Assembly: GCA_028583405.1 (NCBI GenBank)
Contig: CM053253.1
Coordinates: forward strand, 4,312,708 to 4,376,707
Length of the DNA stretch: 64,000 nt
Source of the DNA: Pogonophryne albipinna
Taxonomy: Eukaryota; Chordata; Actinopteri; Perciformes; Artedidraconidae
Direction: 5' to 3'
Under the pieces are notes generated by a model. That model was given only the letters and a program-made list of their open reading frames with translations. It did no database searches and had not been told where the DNA came from. Numbering within the stretch: the stretch's first letter is position 1; every line of letters starts with the position of its first letter. Position numbers and translations under genes: made by a program. Of this stretch, positions 1-11,297 are shown piece after piece.

Positions 1-298
1 CCTAGGCGTAGCTGCGGGGTCCACATGCATCTCGATAGGTGGCCCCTCCATGCATGGTAGTGCCCGATGGGGGCAAGTATTGAATGTCGAAGAGGCATAT
101 CTCCCGAGTAGCCAACCTTTCATCCGGTTGTTGTTCTCTGGCGTACAAGGGAACGGCAGTGCTGCGGGGCGCGCCGGGGGGACCGTGCGCTGAGGACATG
201 AGCACTGGGCGTCCCGGGGGTCACCTGGCCCCACGCAGCCGCCGTTGGCTGACCTTGTCGCATTGACGGACAAGGGCTTGTCTGGCGTGTCAGCCGTG

Positions 299-1061
299 TC
301 AGGGCCTGTCCTTGGACCCCCCTGCAACGTCGTCCGATGGGAAGTTCACGGGTAAGAGGCCGAGGTTGAGCAACGACTCGTAGGAGAGGTACATGGCCCG
401 GACTGAGCTGCTCACATATACCATGGAACGGCAGGATGTAACACGCCCCCCGCTGCAGGTCGTCGAGAGCCTAGCGAAGAACGCTCCCTCGATGGTTATA
501 GGGGAGCAGTTGGCGGCCGACAGGCTGAGGCTGACGGGTCGCAGGTCGTCCCGCGAGAAACCGCAGGCCAGGAACTCCTCCAGAGACCAAAGGTCCGACT
601 GCGCGCCAGTGTCCGCGACGGCGGATATCCGAGCTCCGTCGGCCGAGCCCCGGTTGCTGGTGCCATCCCTCAGCCCGACTGGCATGTCCATCGAGATGGC
701 GATTAATGCTCGGGGGTGGTCTCTCAGCCTGGCTCGTCTCCATTCGCCCTCGTCGGCGATGGCTCCCGTGACGTCGGCCAGGGCGGGCCCCAGCTTGCAC
801 CGACGAGACCTGGGAGACCGGCTCCGACCCCATGGCGGCCTGTTGACTGTCGGATGACGGCTGTTGACGCCTCTGTCGTCGGCGGGCCCTATAGCAGCCG
901 ATGCACACCTGGTGAGGCTTAGGATTCCACCCGCGAGGCCCCTCCGTGAAGACGTTAAAGACGCTCTTACATTCCGGGCACGAGACACGTTTAGCCCCGT
1001 CCGCAGGGCTCGGGGCGGGGCTCGTCTGTGGAGTCGTCTTCAGGCGCCGGAATGACGACAT
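299..1061 (-). pseudogene. zinc finger and retropepsin segments of the same element, in two frames
   Basis: Two overlapping minus-strand frames cover this span. In one (471-1061) there is a Cys-Cys...Cys-Cys cluster with CPEC and CIGC, like a nucleocapsid or pre-protease zinc motif. In the other (299-988), in the same frame as gag, there is a DTGAQ motif followed by a beta-rich segment, which is the active site signature of a retroviral-type aspartic protease. The zinc segment and the protease are therefore in different frames, which implies at least one frameshift on each side or programmed shifts; mutation is more likely. No reverse transcriptase motif is seen before the window edge. Confidence 0.6.
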
Positions 1062-1960
1062 GGCTGATAGGAGGACGACGGGAGAGCGTTACGGGCCATC
1101 TCTCTGTTCTCGACGAGTACAATTACGTCGTTAACTGGCTTGACCAGGACGTCAGGTGTCCCCAGCGTCTCGCGGCGTATGTCCGAGGCATAAATGCCAT
1201 TGAGCAGAACATCACGGATGATGTGGTCGGTGTAGTCCACGTCCTTACCACACTCGCATACCGCATTATATGCGCATGTCGCTGCTTTACCCCGCACTCT
1301 GGCAGCGAATGCGCGGAATGTCTCATCGCGTTCCTGGCGTAACTGAAGTAGCTCGGTGTGCATGACGCATGTAGCGACTGGGATGACAGCTACGGAACGC
1401 ATGACGGTGATTAGGTCTGGCAAGGGTCGGGAAGCGGCGTCGGGGACGGCTTTCAACAGGCTGTCTCCAAGTACAGGCCCAGCGCACTGAAACAGCTGGA
1501 AGGGGGCCTGGGCATCCCCTATGCCTGAGCCGGCGCAGAATACGTCCCAACGGCGGATGAACACGTTCCATTCCTCTATCGACACGCCCCCATCAACTTT
1601 GGGCCGATCGAATCTCGGGCCGTGAGGGGCTGGGGCCTGGGCTGGCGCGGCCATGACAGGCGCTGCGTGTTGGTGGCTAAATCCATGAATCGTCAATATA
1701 GCAATGACGAGTGCATCAGACAAGTCTTCGGATTCGAACTCGCAGCCGGGGACAAGGCATCCAACAACGACCATGTTGTCGTCATGAAGAAACACACTCC
1801 TCAATGTCAGTTTCGGTACTTTAATGACAAGGATGACGACACCCTGAAACAGCAATGCAGCAAGATAAGCTGACAAAGTACTACATCCATGCATGTCATG
1901 ACCAATACATATATATTCAATGACACAGAGTATAGACACACCAAACAATAGTGGAAACAA
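1040..1960 (-). pseudogene. gag-like ORF of the Ty3/gypsy-type element
   Basis: The 306-codon minus-strand ORF ends in a stop at 1040-1042. Its C-terminal two thirds reads like a retrotransposon capsid region: a Trp/Phe-rich stretch near IEEWNVFIRRWDVF, then a helical segment with LLQLRQERDETFRAFAARVR, which is the usual Ty3/gypsy gag pattern of conserved charged and aromatic residues. The first 100 or so codons do not resemble gag; the true start may be a Met nearer 1650, ahead of the Pro/Ala-rich stretch. The stop lies just before the zinc-finger segment, so gag and the downstream domains are no longer one frame. Function in an active element would be particle assembly. Identification is by pattern only. 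Confidence 0.65.
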
Positions 1961-2014
1961 TCTTACATGAATGAGTGGATGAACGTCTCAACTCGAGGCG
2001 GAGTGAATGACCAA

Positions 2015-2569
2015 TGTTTGGGCGCTCGGCACTACCGGGTCAGAGCACGGAATATCCGGACAGCCGGACATATCCTAGTGGCCGGCGATAAACTCTTCAG
2101 TTTCCTCCTAGATATCTAACCTTTTTGCCCTTTGACGTTTATGACCAACCCTGACCCTGACCCTCCCTTAAGGAATGGGCTGCTTCAGCCAAAAAGTTGT
2201 TGTTCCCAGTTTATGACCGGTCAACTCTCGGTCACAAATGGTTTATGGTTGTGAGAATGCTGGCTTCGAGGCCATAAGGGTCAGACGCAAGTGATTCAGT
2301 GTTCCCAGCTGTTTAGTCTATCTCCCCAAATATGTTGATTACTCTCTCTGAACTAGTTAAAAGGTCTATCGAGAGAGAGGCTCTTCAGAATTGACGTGGC
2401 AACCCTCCCGTGCAGTCAGAAGCTCTGGCTGTGTGAGTTGTGATGTGAATCCTCCGGCCGATACTCGTAATAAACCATCAGTGTTTGACATCAAAGCTCC
2501 TGCGCTCCCTGTGTCTCCTTCATGAGTCGGTGAGTCCCACTGCTTTGCTACACAGAAGATTCCCCCACA
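2015..2569 (-). repeat. candidate LTR of the Ty3/gypsy-like element
   Basis: Read on the minus strand the stretch begins TGTGGGGG and ends in CCCAAACA, a TG...CA pair. It is followed at once by TTGGTCATTCACTCC, where a primer-binding site starting TGG would be expected. It lies next to the leader and gag ORF. Against this, an AATAAA near 2470 is on the plus strand, and the sequence left of 2015 on the plus strand is purine-rich, which could fit a plus-strand LTR instead. No second LTR is present in the window to confirm the borders. Confidence 0.45.
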
Positions 2570-2772
2570 CTATTAAATATATGTAAACAACAAGAAGTGT
2601 TTGAGAGGGTGCAAAACTGTCAATGTTTTGACTAATAAAACAGAAACAAAGGACTCAATGATGGCAACACTTGTAATTATTTTACAAAATGATTACTTAA
2701 TTCTGCAGTAACCTACATCCAGGTGTATTTTTTATGTAAAATCACACATACACTTGAAGATTCATGCAGGAC
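2570..2772. other. AT-rich spacer without recognised feature
   Basis: Between the LTR and the foldback element; I see no ORF, repeat or RNA here. Confidence 0.5.
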
Positions 2773-2779
2773 AAATTAG

Positions 2780-4765
2780 TACGGTGGCCCTGAAGTGCAA
2801 GACACCACAGCATTTCACAAAACACTACAGCATTTCAGAAAACACTACAGCATTTCAGAAAACACAACAGCATTTCACATTGGACGGAAAGGGTATTCCT
2901 TTAGGGAGAACACTTATTGTTTATGATTGGACAGAGCCAGCCAGAGATGCACTGCTGTGATTGGTTGTTTTTGCTGCCAGTCAAGAAATGACGCTTCGTG
3001 ATTGGTCAACGCCCGACAGCACAATATGTCCCAACCGATCAGCCGTTAGCACACACTCAGAGCTCACAGCTCCTCATATCTGTTCAGAAACTGGACAAAA
3101 GTTAAACATGTACAAAACCACAGACTGTCTATGTCATGGTGAATACAGTCGCTGCTTTATTTATGTCTGTATGACGTTGTTGTGAGCGTGGACGGAGCAG
3201 CTACAGGTTAGTTTAGCCTGATGGATCCGATTCCATTCAGAAAACACGCATTTTAAAAGCTTTTCGCATGCCGTCTTGTCTGCAGACTTGTTAAAGCGTT
3301 AATTCTTGGTTTTTACTCACCGTTATCAGTATGTAGTTACTTCGGCATCACTTTGAAACATGTATTACAATTAAATCACGGTCAAATATGTTCATTTTGT
3401 TGTAGTTGGTATCTCCCATTGGATTTACATGGAGATACGCCCCGCCCCCTCTCCAGCGCGTCTTGTTTGAATGACAGGAGCAAACACAGCTGACAGCCGC
3501 GGTGAAACCTATGGGTGAAACTCGAGCGATTAGAGCGATGCGAATATTGGGTAGTCTACCAAAATATTTACATGGAGATAAGCCCCTTAAAAACCATGAA
3601 TTAATAAAGCATTCATTCTGTGTTTACTCCTGTCATTCAAACAAGACGCTGGAGAGGGGGCGGGCCGTATCTCCATGTAAATCCTATCGGAATCGGATCC
3701 ATCAGGCTAAACTAACCTGTAGCTGCTCCGTCCACACTCACAACAACGTCATACAGACATAAATAAAGCAGCAACTGTATTCGCCATGACATAGACAGTC
3801 TGTGTTTTGTATATGTTTAACTTTTGTCCAGTTTCTGAACAGATATGAGGAGCTGTGAGCTCTCAGTGTGTGCTAACAGCTAACGGCTGATGTGTTGGGC
3901 CAATCACGAAGCGTCATTTCTTGACTGGCAGCAAAAACAACCAATCACAGCAGTGCTTCTCTGGCTGGCTCTGTCCAATCATAAACAAGAAGTGCTCTCC
4001 CGAAAGGAATACCCTTTCCGTCCAATGTGAAATGCTGATGTGTTTTCTGAAATGCTGATGTGTTTTGTGAAATGCTGATGTGTTTTCTGAAATGCTTTGG
4101 TGTTTTCTGAAATGCTGTGGTGTTTTCTGAAATGCTGTGGTGTTTTCTGAAATGCTGTGGTGTTTTCTGAAATGCTGTGGTGTTTTGTGAAATGCTGATG
4201 TGTTTTCTGAAATGCTGTGGTGTTTTCTGAAATGCTTTGGTGTTTTCTGAAATGCTGTGGTGTTTTCTGAAATGCTGATGTGTTTTCTGAAATGCTGATG
4301 TGTTTTCTGAAATGCTGTGGTGTTTTCTGAAATGCTGTGGTGTTTTCTGAAATGCTGTGGTGTTTTCTGAAATGCTGATGTGTTTTCTGAAATGCTGATG
4401 TGTTTTCTGAAATGCTGATGTGTTTTCTGAAATGCTGATGTGTTTTCTGAAATGCTGTGGTGTTTTCTGAAATGCTGTGGTGTTTTCTGAAATGCTGTGG
4501 TGTTTTCTGAAATGCTGTGGTGTTTTCTGAAATGCTGATGTGTTTTCTGAAATGCTGATGTGTTTTCTGAAATGCTGATGTGTTTTCTGAAATGCTGATG
4601 TGTTTTCTGAAATGCTGTGGTGTTTTCTGAAATGCTGATGTGTTTTCTGAAATGCTGTGGTGTTTTCTGAAATGCTGATGTGTTTTCTGAAATGCTGTGG
4701 TGTTTTCTGAAATGCTGTGGTGTTTTCTGAAATGCTGTGGCGTCTTGCACTTCAGGGCCACCGTA
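2780..4765. mobile_element. foldback-type DNA transposon, nearly palindromic, about 2 kb
   Basis: The two ends are inverted copies: the left begins TACGGTGGCCCTGAAGTGCA and the right ends with its complement. The inverted match continues inward: 2880-3235 pairs with 3689-4030, and 3421-3480 pairs with 3633-3683. The direct repeat AAATTAG flanks the element (2773-2779 and 4765-4771). Taken as 8 bp, the repeat matches at 7 of 8 positions, as in hAT elements. There is no transposase ORF, so it is non-autonomous. The arms are unequal because a 20-bp repeat is present about 3-4 times at the left and about 36 times at the right. Confidence 0.8.
4027..4740. repeat. 20-bp tandem repeat, about 36 copies
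   Basis: The unit is TGTTTTCTGAAATGCTGATG, with a common variant ending in TGTGG. The two variants are intermixed without a fixed higher-order order. The matching arm at about 2808-2875 has only three to four inverted units. Because 20 is not a multiple of three, all minus-strand frames stay open; the resulting 278- and 260-codon frames are artefacts of the repeat. Confidence 0.95.
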
Positions 4766-4889
4766 AATTAGAGTTCAGAGTGGTGGATGTACTTTGAGCA
4801 GAGGGACTGCATCCTTTTTAGAAAGGTGAAGCACTTCCTGTTTTGTCCAGACAGAAGAGAGGAAGCGTTAAACCATCAGAGGCTCAAAC

Positions 4890-7800
4890 ATGAACGTCTG
4901 GCTTGTCGCTTTGATCTGCTTCTTCCACAGTGAGTACGCACACTTAATATTTATATCAGTCTCTATTGTTTACTGTTATTGTTCTTTATTTAATCTGCAG
5001 TAGGTCAGCTAAAGTTTTCACTGCATTGTTTTGTTGATTGTATCATCTCATATCAGTCCAACAACAGTTTGTTGGTTTCTGTCAGAGATGTTCACAAGTC
5101 TTTTTTTGCAAGTCCAAGTCAAGTCTCAAGTCTTTGGTCACGAGTCCAAGTCAAGTCTCAAGTCTTTGTGGGGTGAGACTTGATCAAGTCTCAAGTCTTT
5201 GGTCACGAGTCCAAGTCAAGTCTCAAGTCTCTAAAAAATAAAAGTCTCATGTCTCTTCTGGTTGTAATAAGCCTTCTATTGTCTGCTGCTATCCAGTCTG
5301 TTAAGAATACTGCACAGCTATATCTAATAAATTCAAAGCATTTACTGTATTATTATCACTCCTATATCTATTAGCATACAGTATCAGTACTGATTAGTTG
5401 TTTGTTATATGATCACTTTAAACAGGCTATTGCAATGCAATATGAGGAAAAACATCACACTTTAGCTAAATGCAAACAACTTATAAGCAAAACACTGGGA
5501 AACTGTGTTAAAAGTACTTAAAAGTAAACATTTGTTCTGTGCCATTTGCAACTAAAAAACTATTGCTGCAATATTATCTGAAATATACTGAACTGGTGAT
5601 ATTAAAACATGACCTGTTCCAAAATAGATATCTACCATTAACACCATTTACCAGCCAAATGCTGGTAAATCATGCAAGTGGCTGGTACTGTATGTTGCAC
5701 GCACCAGCCAAAAATAACAATGGCAATCTATTGAGTGGCTGGTAAAATTTCAACATTCACGAGGCTAGCCATTTGGCCAGTGGACAAAAATGTTAAATTT
5801 GACCTCTGCAACCGTATTGTTTAATTACACTGGGTCTCTAATGACATCTTTCAAGTCTACTATAAATAAACATATTCCTCTATCCTCTCACTCAAACCCA
5901 GCGTAATGGTAACCTGATAAACCTGTAACATTAACGTTACGTGGTCAACAATAAACCTGTAACCTGCCTATAAACCGACAGATGTATTTATGTATGTAAC
6001 TATGTATTTTTCTACGTTTAACGTTAGCCAGTAGATGGTGGCAGCGGAACGTAATGATTAACGTTACCGACCTTTTTTATGTCATGTCAAGAGTTGGATG
6101 TCAACGCCACTCAACGCAAACAAGTGTGACAAGCAAACATTCACTCATCTTTTCAAATATTCAGTTACAAAGCTAGTAGCAAGCTAAGTTAACATTACAT
6201 AGCTGATGCTGAGCTAAACATGTTTGCTAACCGTCCATATGCGTTAATGTGACTGACCTCTCCGGGTGAGTTTTCAAGTGCCTGATGAAATTTGACGTTG
6301 TTGCACCAGCATCCTTGATTTTAATATTGCAGACTTTGCAGTGTGCGCTCCTTTTGTTGGTGCCGCCGGCGTTTTGTTCGAAGTCTTTATAGTTGAACCT
6401 AATTACAAGCGGTACAGCTGCAGGTGTGCCGCCGGTCGCCATGGTGTTACCATGATGTTAATGTTAAAGGTGGGGTAGGTAAGTTTGAGAAACCGGCTCG
6501 AGATACACTTTTTGTTATATTCCATGGAATGCTCTTAACATCCCGATAGCCGGCCCGGCTAAAATAACTGGATGGCCTACCTGCCTGTCAGCCTCCCATC
6601 GGGGCACAAACTTATCTCGTGCCCTCATTGGTCATGTGCGCGTTCGTGTGTGTTGGAGGAGGGGCTCTGTGAGGAAGTGGCAGATTTTCTCCGGTTGTGT
6701 ATTTTCAAATTCTAGCGATCTCGAGCCGGTTTCTCAAACTTACCTACCCCACCTTTAATACGCCAAAAATAGAAAACACAATGATTGTTCACGAGTCCCA
6801 GAACACGAGTCCAAGTCGAGTCCGAAGTCTTTTGAGCAGGAGACCAAGTCAAGTCTGAAGTCTCTGTGTGTGCGACTTAAGTGCGACTCGAGTCCGAGTC
6901 ACAAACTCGAGTCCCCATCTCTGGTTTCTGTGGTTTAACGGTTTAACATTGACTATATATAAATATAGGGTTCAACATATGAGTCTCTTTTGAAGCATTA
7001 CAAATGTTTCAAACTGAAATTAATGTGATTTTACAATGTTATGAATTTTAATTAAATCAAATCCTGATCTTTTTAATTAATAAAACAGGACATGTTATAT
7101 GTTAAACTGCAGCTGCCTACATGAGTACATAGTAACTATTAATTGATCTTCTTTTCAACAGCACAGCGGGATGGAAACAGTGAAAGCGTCGTCCGTACAG
7201 GAACTGAAGGAGGAGACATAACAGTTTCATGCCCCTTCTATTTATCCGGAAAGAGGAAGATCTTCTGTAAGGGAGAGTGTGGCAAAGGAGACACTCTGCT
7301 CCAAACCACCGCCGACACGGCCCAGAAAGGCAGATACAGCATCAGATTTAAAGAAGGGACTGCTTTTCCGTATTCTGATACAGTTCTGTATGTGGGCATC
7401 ACAAAGCTGACTAAGTCTGATGCAGGACGGTACAAATGTGGCTTTGGCCGAGTGTTTTCACCGTCATACATGGAGTTTGAGATCAGAGTTGAAGATGGTG
7501 AGTCTTTTCTCCTCTGTTGCTCTCCCTGAGGTTTCTCCCATGTTCCCTTTAAACTGTGGGTTTTCTCCGGAAGTTTTTCCTTGTACGATGTGAGGGTCTA
7601 AGGACAGAGGGTCTAAGGACAGAGGGTGTCGTTTTTCTCATACTGATATTCTGAACAATCTGTGCTGTTGTATTTGCTGTAAAGTGTCTCTACTGTAGGA
7701 TATTTTTATTATATGTACAGCACTTTGGCTCGACCAAAAATCGTTTATAAATGTGCTATATAAATAAAACTTGATTTGATTTCTAGATAGGTTAGATTTA

Positions 7801-8752
7801 TCTCTCCCTTGACCGCGGCTGCTATTCTAAATACCACAATATGTTCAGTGCAACACAATACTCTGAACACTGATAAATGCTCCTTTAAACACAAACATTC
7901 ATCTGTGAAACATATGGTAACCTCAGACGTCACACACTTCAGTTAATTTAAATGTTGTTACACCAACCAATTCATATCTTGTGCATTTAGTCATATGATT
8001 AGAAATACACTGATATATTTACATTTAAATTCATGTTATTTTCAGTGACATGTTATAGCGCCAAGTTATTTTTACAATCAGTATCTGATTATCTTTTGTG
8101 TTTTCTTTTGTTTCACAGCTCCAACCTCTTCAAAACCAAAAGTGACTCTCGGACCGTTTCCAACATCAGCCTCCACACTGACCATCACTCAGAGTCTGAG
8201 CTCCGTACCTTCCTCAGCCTCCCCTGAACGCACCACGCAGCCTCCACAGGGACAGACAGCTTCAGATGGTCACGGTACTTTTAGTTTGTTGTTTGTGTTT
8301 ATGGACCAGGAAGTATCAGAGTAAACAAAGTGTTCTTCTGCTCTCAGGTGTGGTGCTGTATGTGCGTCTGACTCTGGTCGTCATGGTCACCGTACTCTCA
8401 GCGTCTGTGCTGATATTCTGCAGGAAGAGGGCCAGGAAACCCAGAGGTGAGTTTACAGCAAACAAACACATAACAAAAGCAACTGGACATTTAAGACTTA
8501 CCATTTCTCTTAGAAATCAGAACAACCTGCTAAAAAAAAATCACAAATGTTCCTAGATTAGATTCTGTGACTTCATGACATAACTATTTACATTCAAGCC
8601 AAACAAATGTTGTTTTACAAAGGGCTGTCATATCATAAATATGCATCTACATATAACTCTTCTCTGTTCCTCGGGTAGAAGCGAGCTTGGACGAAATCCA
8701 CTCAGAAGGCGCTTCACCTCCTCTTAAACTCTCTGAGTGGCCGACGGGTTAA
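4890..8752 (+). CDS. gene 1: CD300/pIgR-like receptor with one V-type Ig domain
   Basis: Five exons, 4890-4929, 7162-7497, 8119-8274, 8348-8446 and 8679-8752, give 234 aa. All introns are GT-AG and phase 1. Exon 1 is a signal peptide (MNVWLVALICFFH). Exon 2 is a V-type Ig domain with B-strand SCPF, the extra CKGEC disulfide pair typical of CD300 and pIgR domains, and the F-strand DAGRYKCG. Exon 3 is a Ser/Thr/Pro stalk. Exon 4 is the membrane segment with an Arg near its outer end (LYVRLTLVV) and a basic stop-transfer RKR. Exon 5 encodes a short tail without tyrosine. In mammals CD300 proteins are myeloid surface receptors for lipids; that role is inferred. With no ITIM, and an Arg in the membrane, it could be an activating-type partner of an adaptor, but the Arg is not central. 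Intron 1 holds a hAT element. An AATAAA near 9199 may be the poly(A) signal. Confidence 0.85.
6227..6442 (-). pseudogene. BED zinc-finger exon of the hAT transposase, remnant
   Basis: A 71-codon minus-strand ORF starts MATGGTPAAV and contains CKVC followed by an HLKTH pair. This is the C2H2-like BED finger found at the N terminus of hAT transposases. It lies inside the hAT borders and is oriented minus. No DDE catalytic domain with RNase-H fold or hAT dimerisation region is recognisable downstream, so the copy is defective. Confidence 0.7.
6464..6758. mobile_element. TTAA-target MITE, copy 1
   Basis: Inverted ends AGGTGGGGTAGGTAAGTTTG and its complement are bounded by TTAA at 6464-6467 and 6755-6758. 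The 4-bp TTAA target is the piggyBac signature. It is nested inside the hAT and has no ORF. A second copy is at 13163-13513, and an internal fragment is at about 19780-19880. Confidence 0.85.
7680..7785 (+). repeat. LINE/SINE-type 3' tail in intron 2 of gene 1
   Basis: The stretch with 'gcactttgg' and 'aaatgtgctatataaataaaa' is a common end of fish non-LTR elements. It resembles the tail of the L2 copy at 31880-31945 in the 'tgctatataaataaa' part. Only the 3' end is present. Confidence 0.5.
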
Positions 8753-9262
8753 CACAAAGCGGTTTAACTGACTAACTTTCACAATATACTGTAATCTGCT
8801 TTTTCATTTCAGAGAACTGAGTTCTTTTCATAACTTTTATAATGATTTATTGTTGGTAAGATAACGGTAAACAATGTCAGTTAGAGCTCACATTAGAGGT
8901 TATCAGTTAAAACAATTGAACTGCTGGGAAAAAGGTAAAATGTTATCAGTGTCCGATTCATTGTTTTTATAAATTCTTTGCATCTGCAGAAATGTTTTTA
9001 AACTATATTTGATGGGTTAGATGATGAGTCATAATTATATGATTTAATTTTGTCAGTTTCCTTGCAACAATAATAACTATTTGTATGTCTGCACAACAAA
9101 ACAACACACATCTGAACTAAATCACTGATTTTGAGTTTGTATCCTGCAAGTATATATTTGTACTACAAGAATAATCCTAGTTATTTTTTATATACAAAAT
9201 AAAAATAATTAAGTTTTATGTTTGAAGCATCTTTTGGAAGTGTCATTTTTATTTTTATTTTA
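8753..9262 (+). other. 3' UTR and flank of gene 1
   Basis: AT-rich sequence without ORF. The AATAAA near 9199 is the best candidate poly(A) signal for gene 1. Nothing else is recognised. Confidence 0.4.
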
Positions 9263-11178
9263 TTAAAGGTCCCCTATTATACTGTTTTTCATCAATATAT
9301 TATAGGTCTCAGATACAGAACATGTCTCTGAAGTGATTGGCTCCAAACACCAAACAGATCATTGCAGCATTACCCATAATCCCCTCTGTTTCAGCCCTGT
9401 TTCAAAGTGCTGATTCTCTGTCTGTTACTTTAGATGAAAATAAGGAGCCCCTCCCCACGCCCCTCTGAGAGAGATTTGGTTACAAAGAACACAATGGTGC
9501 TCTAGAAGGAGATTCAGGTGATAAGGGGGGGGGGGGTTACCTTGGTTGGTGATTGGCTAATGGTTACACAAGACAAAACACCGTTATGACATCATAAAGT
9601 GGCCAAGATCTGATCAGCTCATTTTCAAACAGGTTTTTATATAAATGGATCAGGAAAAAAAGAGAGAGAATCTTTGTTCCTGAAACTTTCAGAGTCTCTT
9701 TCCACAGAGGGGACACATGTTGATGTGGAAGAGACATGAAGAAGAGGGGACACATGTTGATGTGGAAGAGACATGAAGAAGAGGGGACACATGTTGATGT
9801 AGAAGAGACATGAAGAAGAGGGGACACATGTTGATGTAGAAGAGACATGAAGAAGAGGGGACACATGTTGATGTGGAAGAGACATGAAGAAGAGGGGACA
9901 CATGTTGATGTAGAAGAGACATGAAGAAGAGGGGACACATGTTGATGTAGAAGAGACATGAAGAAGAGGGGACACATGTTGATGTGGAAGAGACATGAAG
10001 AAGAGGGGACACATGTTGATGTGGAAGAGACATGAAGAAGAGGGGACACATGTTGATGTAGAAGAGACATGAAGAAGAGGGGACACATGTTGATGTAGAA
10101 GAGACATGAAGAAGAGGGGACACATGGTGATGTAGAAGAGACATGAAGAAGAGGGGACACATGTTGATGTAGAAGAGACATGAAGAAGAGGGGACACATG
10201 TTGATGTAGAAGAGACATGAAGAAGAGGGGACACATGTTGATGTAGAAGAGACATGAAGAAGAGGGGACACATGTTGATGTAGAAGAGACATGAAGAAGA
10301 GGGGACACATGTTGATGTGGAAGAGACATGAAGAAGAGGGGACACATGTTGATGTAGAAGAGACATGAAGAAGAGGGGACACATGTTGATGTGGAAGAGA
10401 CATGAAGAAGAGGGGACACATGTTGATGTGGAAGAGACATGAAGAAGAGGGGACACATGTTGATGTAGAAGAGACATGAAGAAGAGGGGACACATGTTGA
10501 TGTGGAAGAGACATGAAGAAGAGGGGACACATGTTGATGTGGAAGAGACATGAAGAGGAGGGGACACATGGTGATGTAGAAGAGACATGAAGAAAAGGGG
10601 ACACATGTTGATGTAGAAGAGACATGAAGAAGAGGGGACACATGTTGATGTGGAAGAGACATGAAGAAGAGGGGACACATGTTGATGAAGAAGAGACATG
10701 AAGAAGAGGGGACACATGTTGATGTAGAAGAGATATGAAGAAGAGGGGACACATGTTGATGAAGAAGAGACATGAAGAAGAGGGGACACATGTTGATGTA
10801 GAAGAGACATGGAGAAGAGGGGACACATGTTGATGTAGAAGAGACATGAAGGAGAGGGGACACATGTTGATGTAGAAGAGACATGAAGAAGAGGGGACAC
10901 ATGTTGATGAAGAAGAGACATGAAGAAGAGGGGACACATGTTGATGTGGAAGAGACATGAAGAAGAGAGGACACATGTTGATGAAGAAGAGACATGAAGA
11001 AGAGGGGACACATGTTGATGTGGAAGAGACATGAAGAAGAGGGGACACATGTTGATGTGGAAGAGACATGAATAAGAGAGGACACATGTTGATGAAGAAG
11101 AGCCATGAAGAAGAGGGGACACATGTTGATGTAGAAGAGACATGAAGAAGAGGATTTTGCATAATAGGTGACCTTTTA
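9263..11178. mobile_element. TTAA-target MITE enlarged by an internal satellite
   Basis: The left end is TTAA plus AGGTCCCCTATTAT, and the right end is ATAATAGGTGACCT plus TTTA. The body shows the same internal order as the copy at 54491-59126: 'caccaaacagatc', 'tttcagccctgttt', 'gctgattct', then a GGGGACACAT...CATG segment next to the right end. In this copy that last segment has been amplified into a 37-bp array. There is no transposase, so it is non-autonomous. The right TTTA would be a mutated TTAA. Confidence 0.75.
9709..11152. repeat. 37-bp minisatellite, about 39 copies
   Basis: The unit starts GGGGACACATGTTGATGT and continues with GAAGAGACATGAAGAAGA. The main variable sites are gtGGAAG / gtAGAAG / gaAGAAG and a few single changes. 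Variants cluster towards the right end, so the left part is the more recently homogenised. 37 is not a multiple of three, so all three minus frames stay open for about 500 codons; these are not genes. Confidence 0.95.
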
Positions 11179-11297
11179 GTACATTAGTGTTTGAACTAGA
11201 AGAAATGAACACATAAGAATAATTGGCAAAAACGAAGTCTAGTGTTAATGTAAAATCACACATTTGAATAAAATGACATGAAAAAGTATTCATCGAT

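Larger units (their letters stand above)
1..2569 (-). mobile_element. Ty3/gypsy-like LTR retrotransposon, 5' part, running off the left edge
   Basis: Seen: on the minus strand, from right to left, there is a candidate LTR, a leader, a gag-like ORF, a zinc-finger segment and a retropepsin segment. This is the gag-pro order of a Ty3/gypsy-type element. Reverse transcriptase and integrase would lie to the left of the window. The element is broken by frame changes (see the separate entries), so it is a decayed copy. The region 1-299 has no supportable coding frame of its own and is presumably more of the same element. Confidence 0.7.
5083..6923 (-). mobile_element. hAT transposon in intron 1 of gene 1
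   Basis: The ends are CAGAGATG (5083-5090) and CATCTCTG (6916-6923), and both subterminal regions carry repeats of 'gactcgagtc / caagtctcaagtc' type. The target duplication is a perfect 8-mer, GTTTCTGT, at 5075-5082 and 6924-6931. A paralogous stretch near 11487-11500 has one GTTTCTGT with no element, which is the empty site. A BED finger exon remains on the minus strand; the rest of the transposase is not readable. A TTAA MITE is nested at 6464-6758. Confidence 0.9.

Noticed and set aside
3914..4761. Minus-strand ORFs of 278 and 260 codons
   Set aside because: Artefact of the 20-bp satellite in the foldback element.
9709..11152. Possible CRISPR array (37-bp repeats)
   Set aside because: The units are contiguous with no unique spacers, and the window is vertebrate DNA.
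9564..11293. Three overlapping minus-strand ORFs of about 500 codons each
   Set aside because: They arise because a 37-bp stop-free repeat stays open in all three frames; no start context, domain or splice signal.
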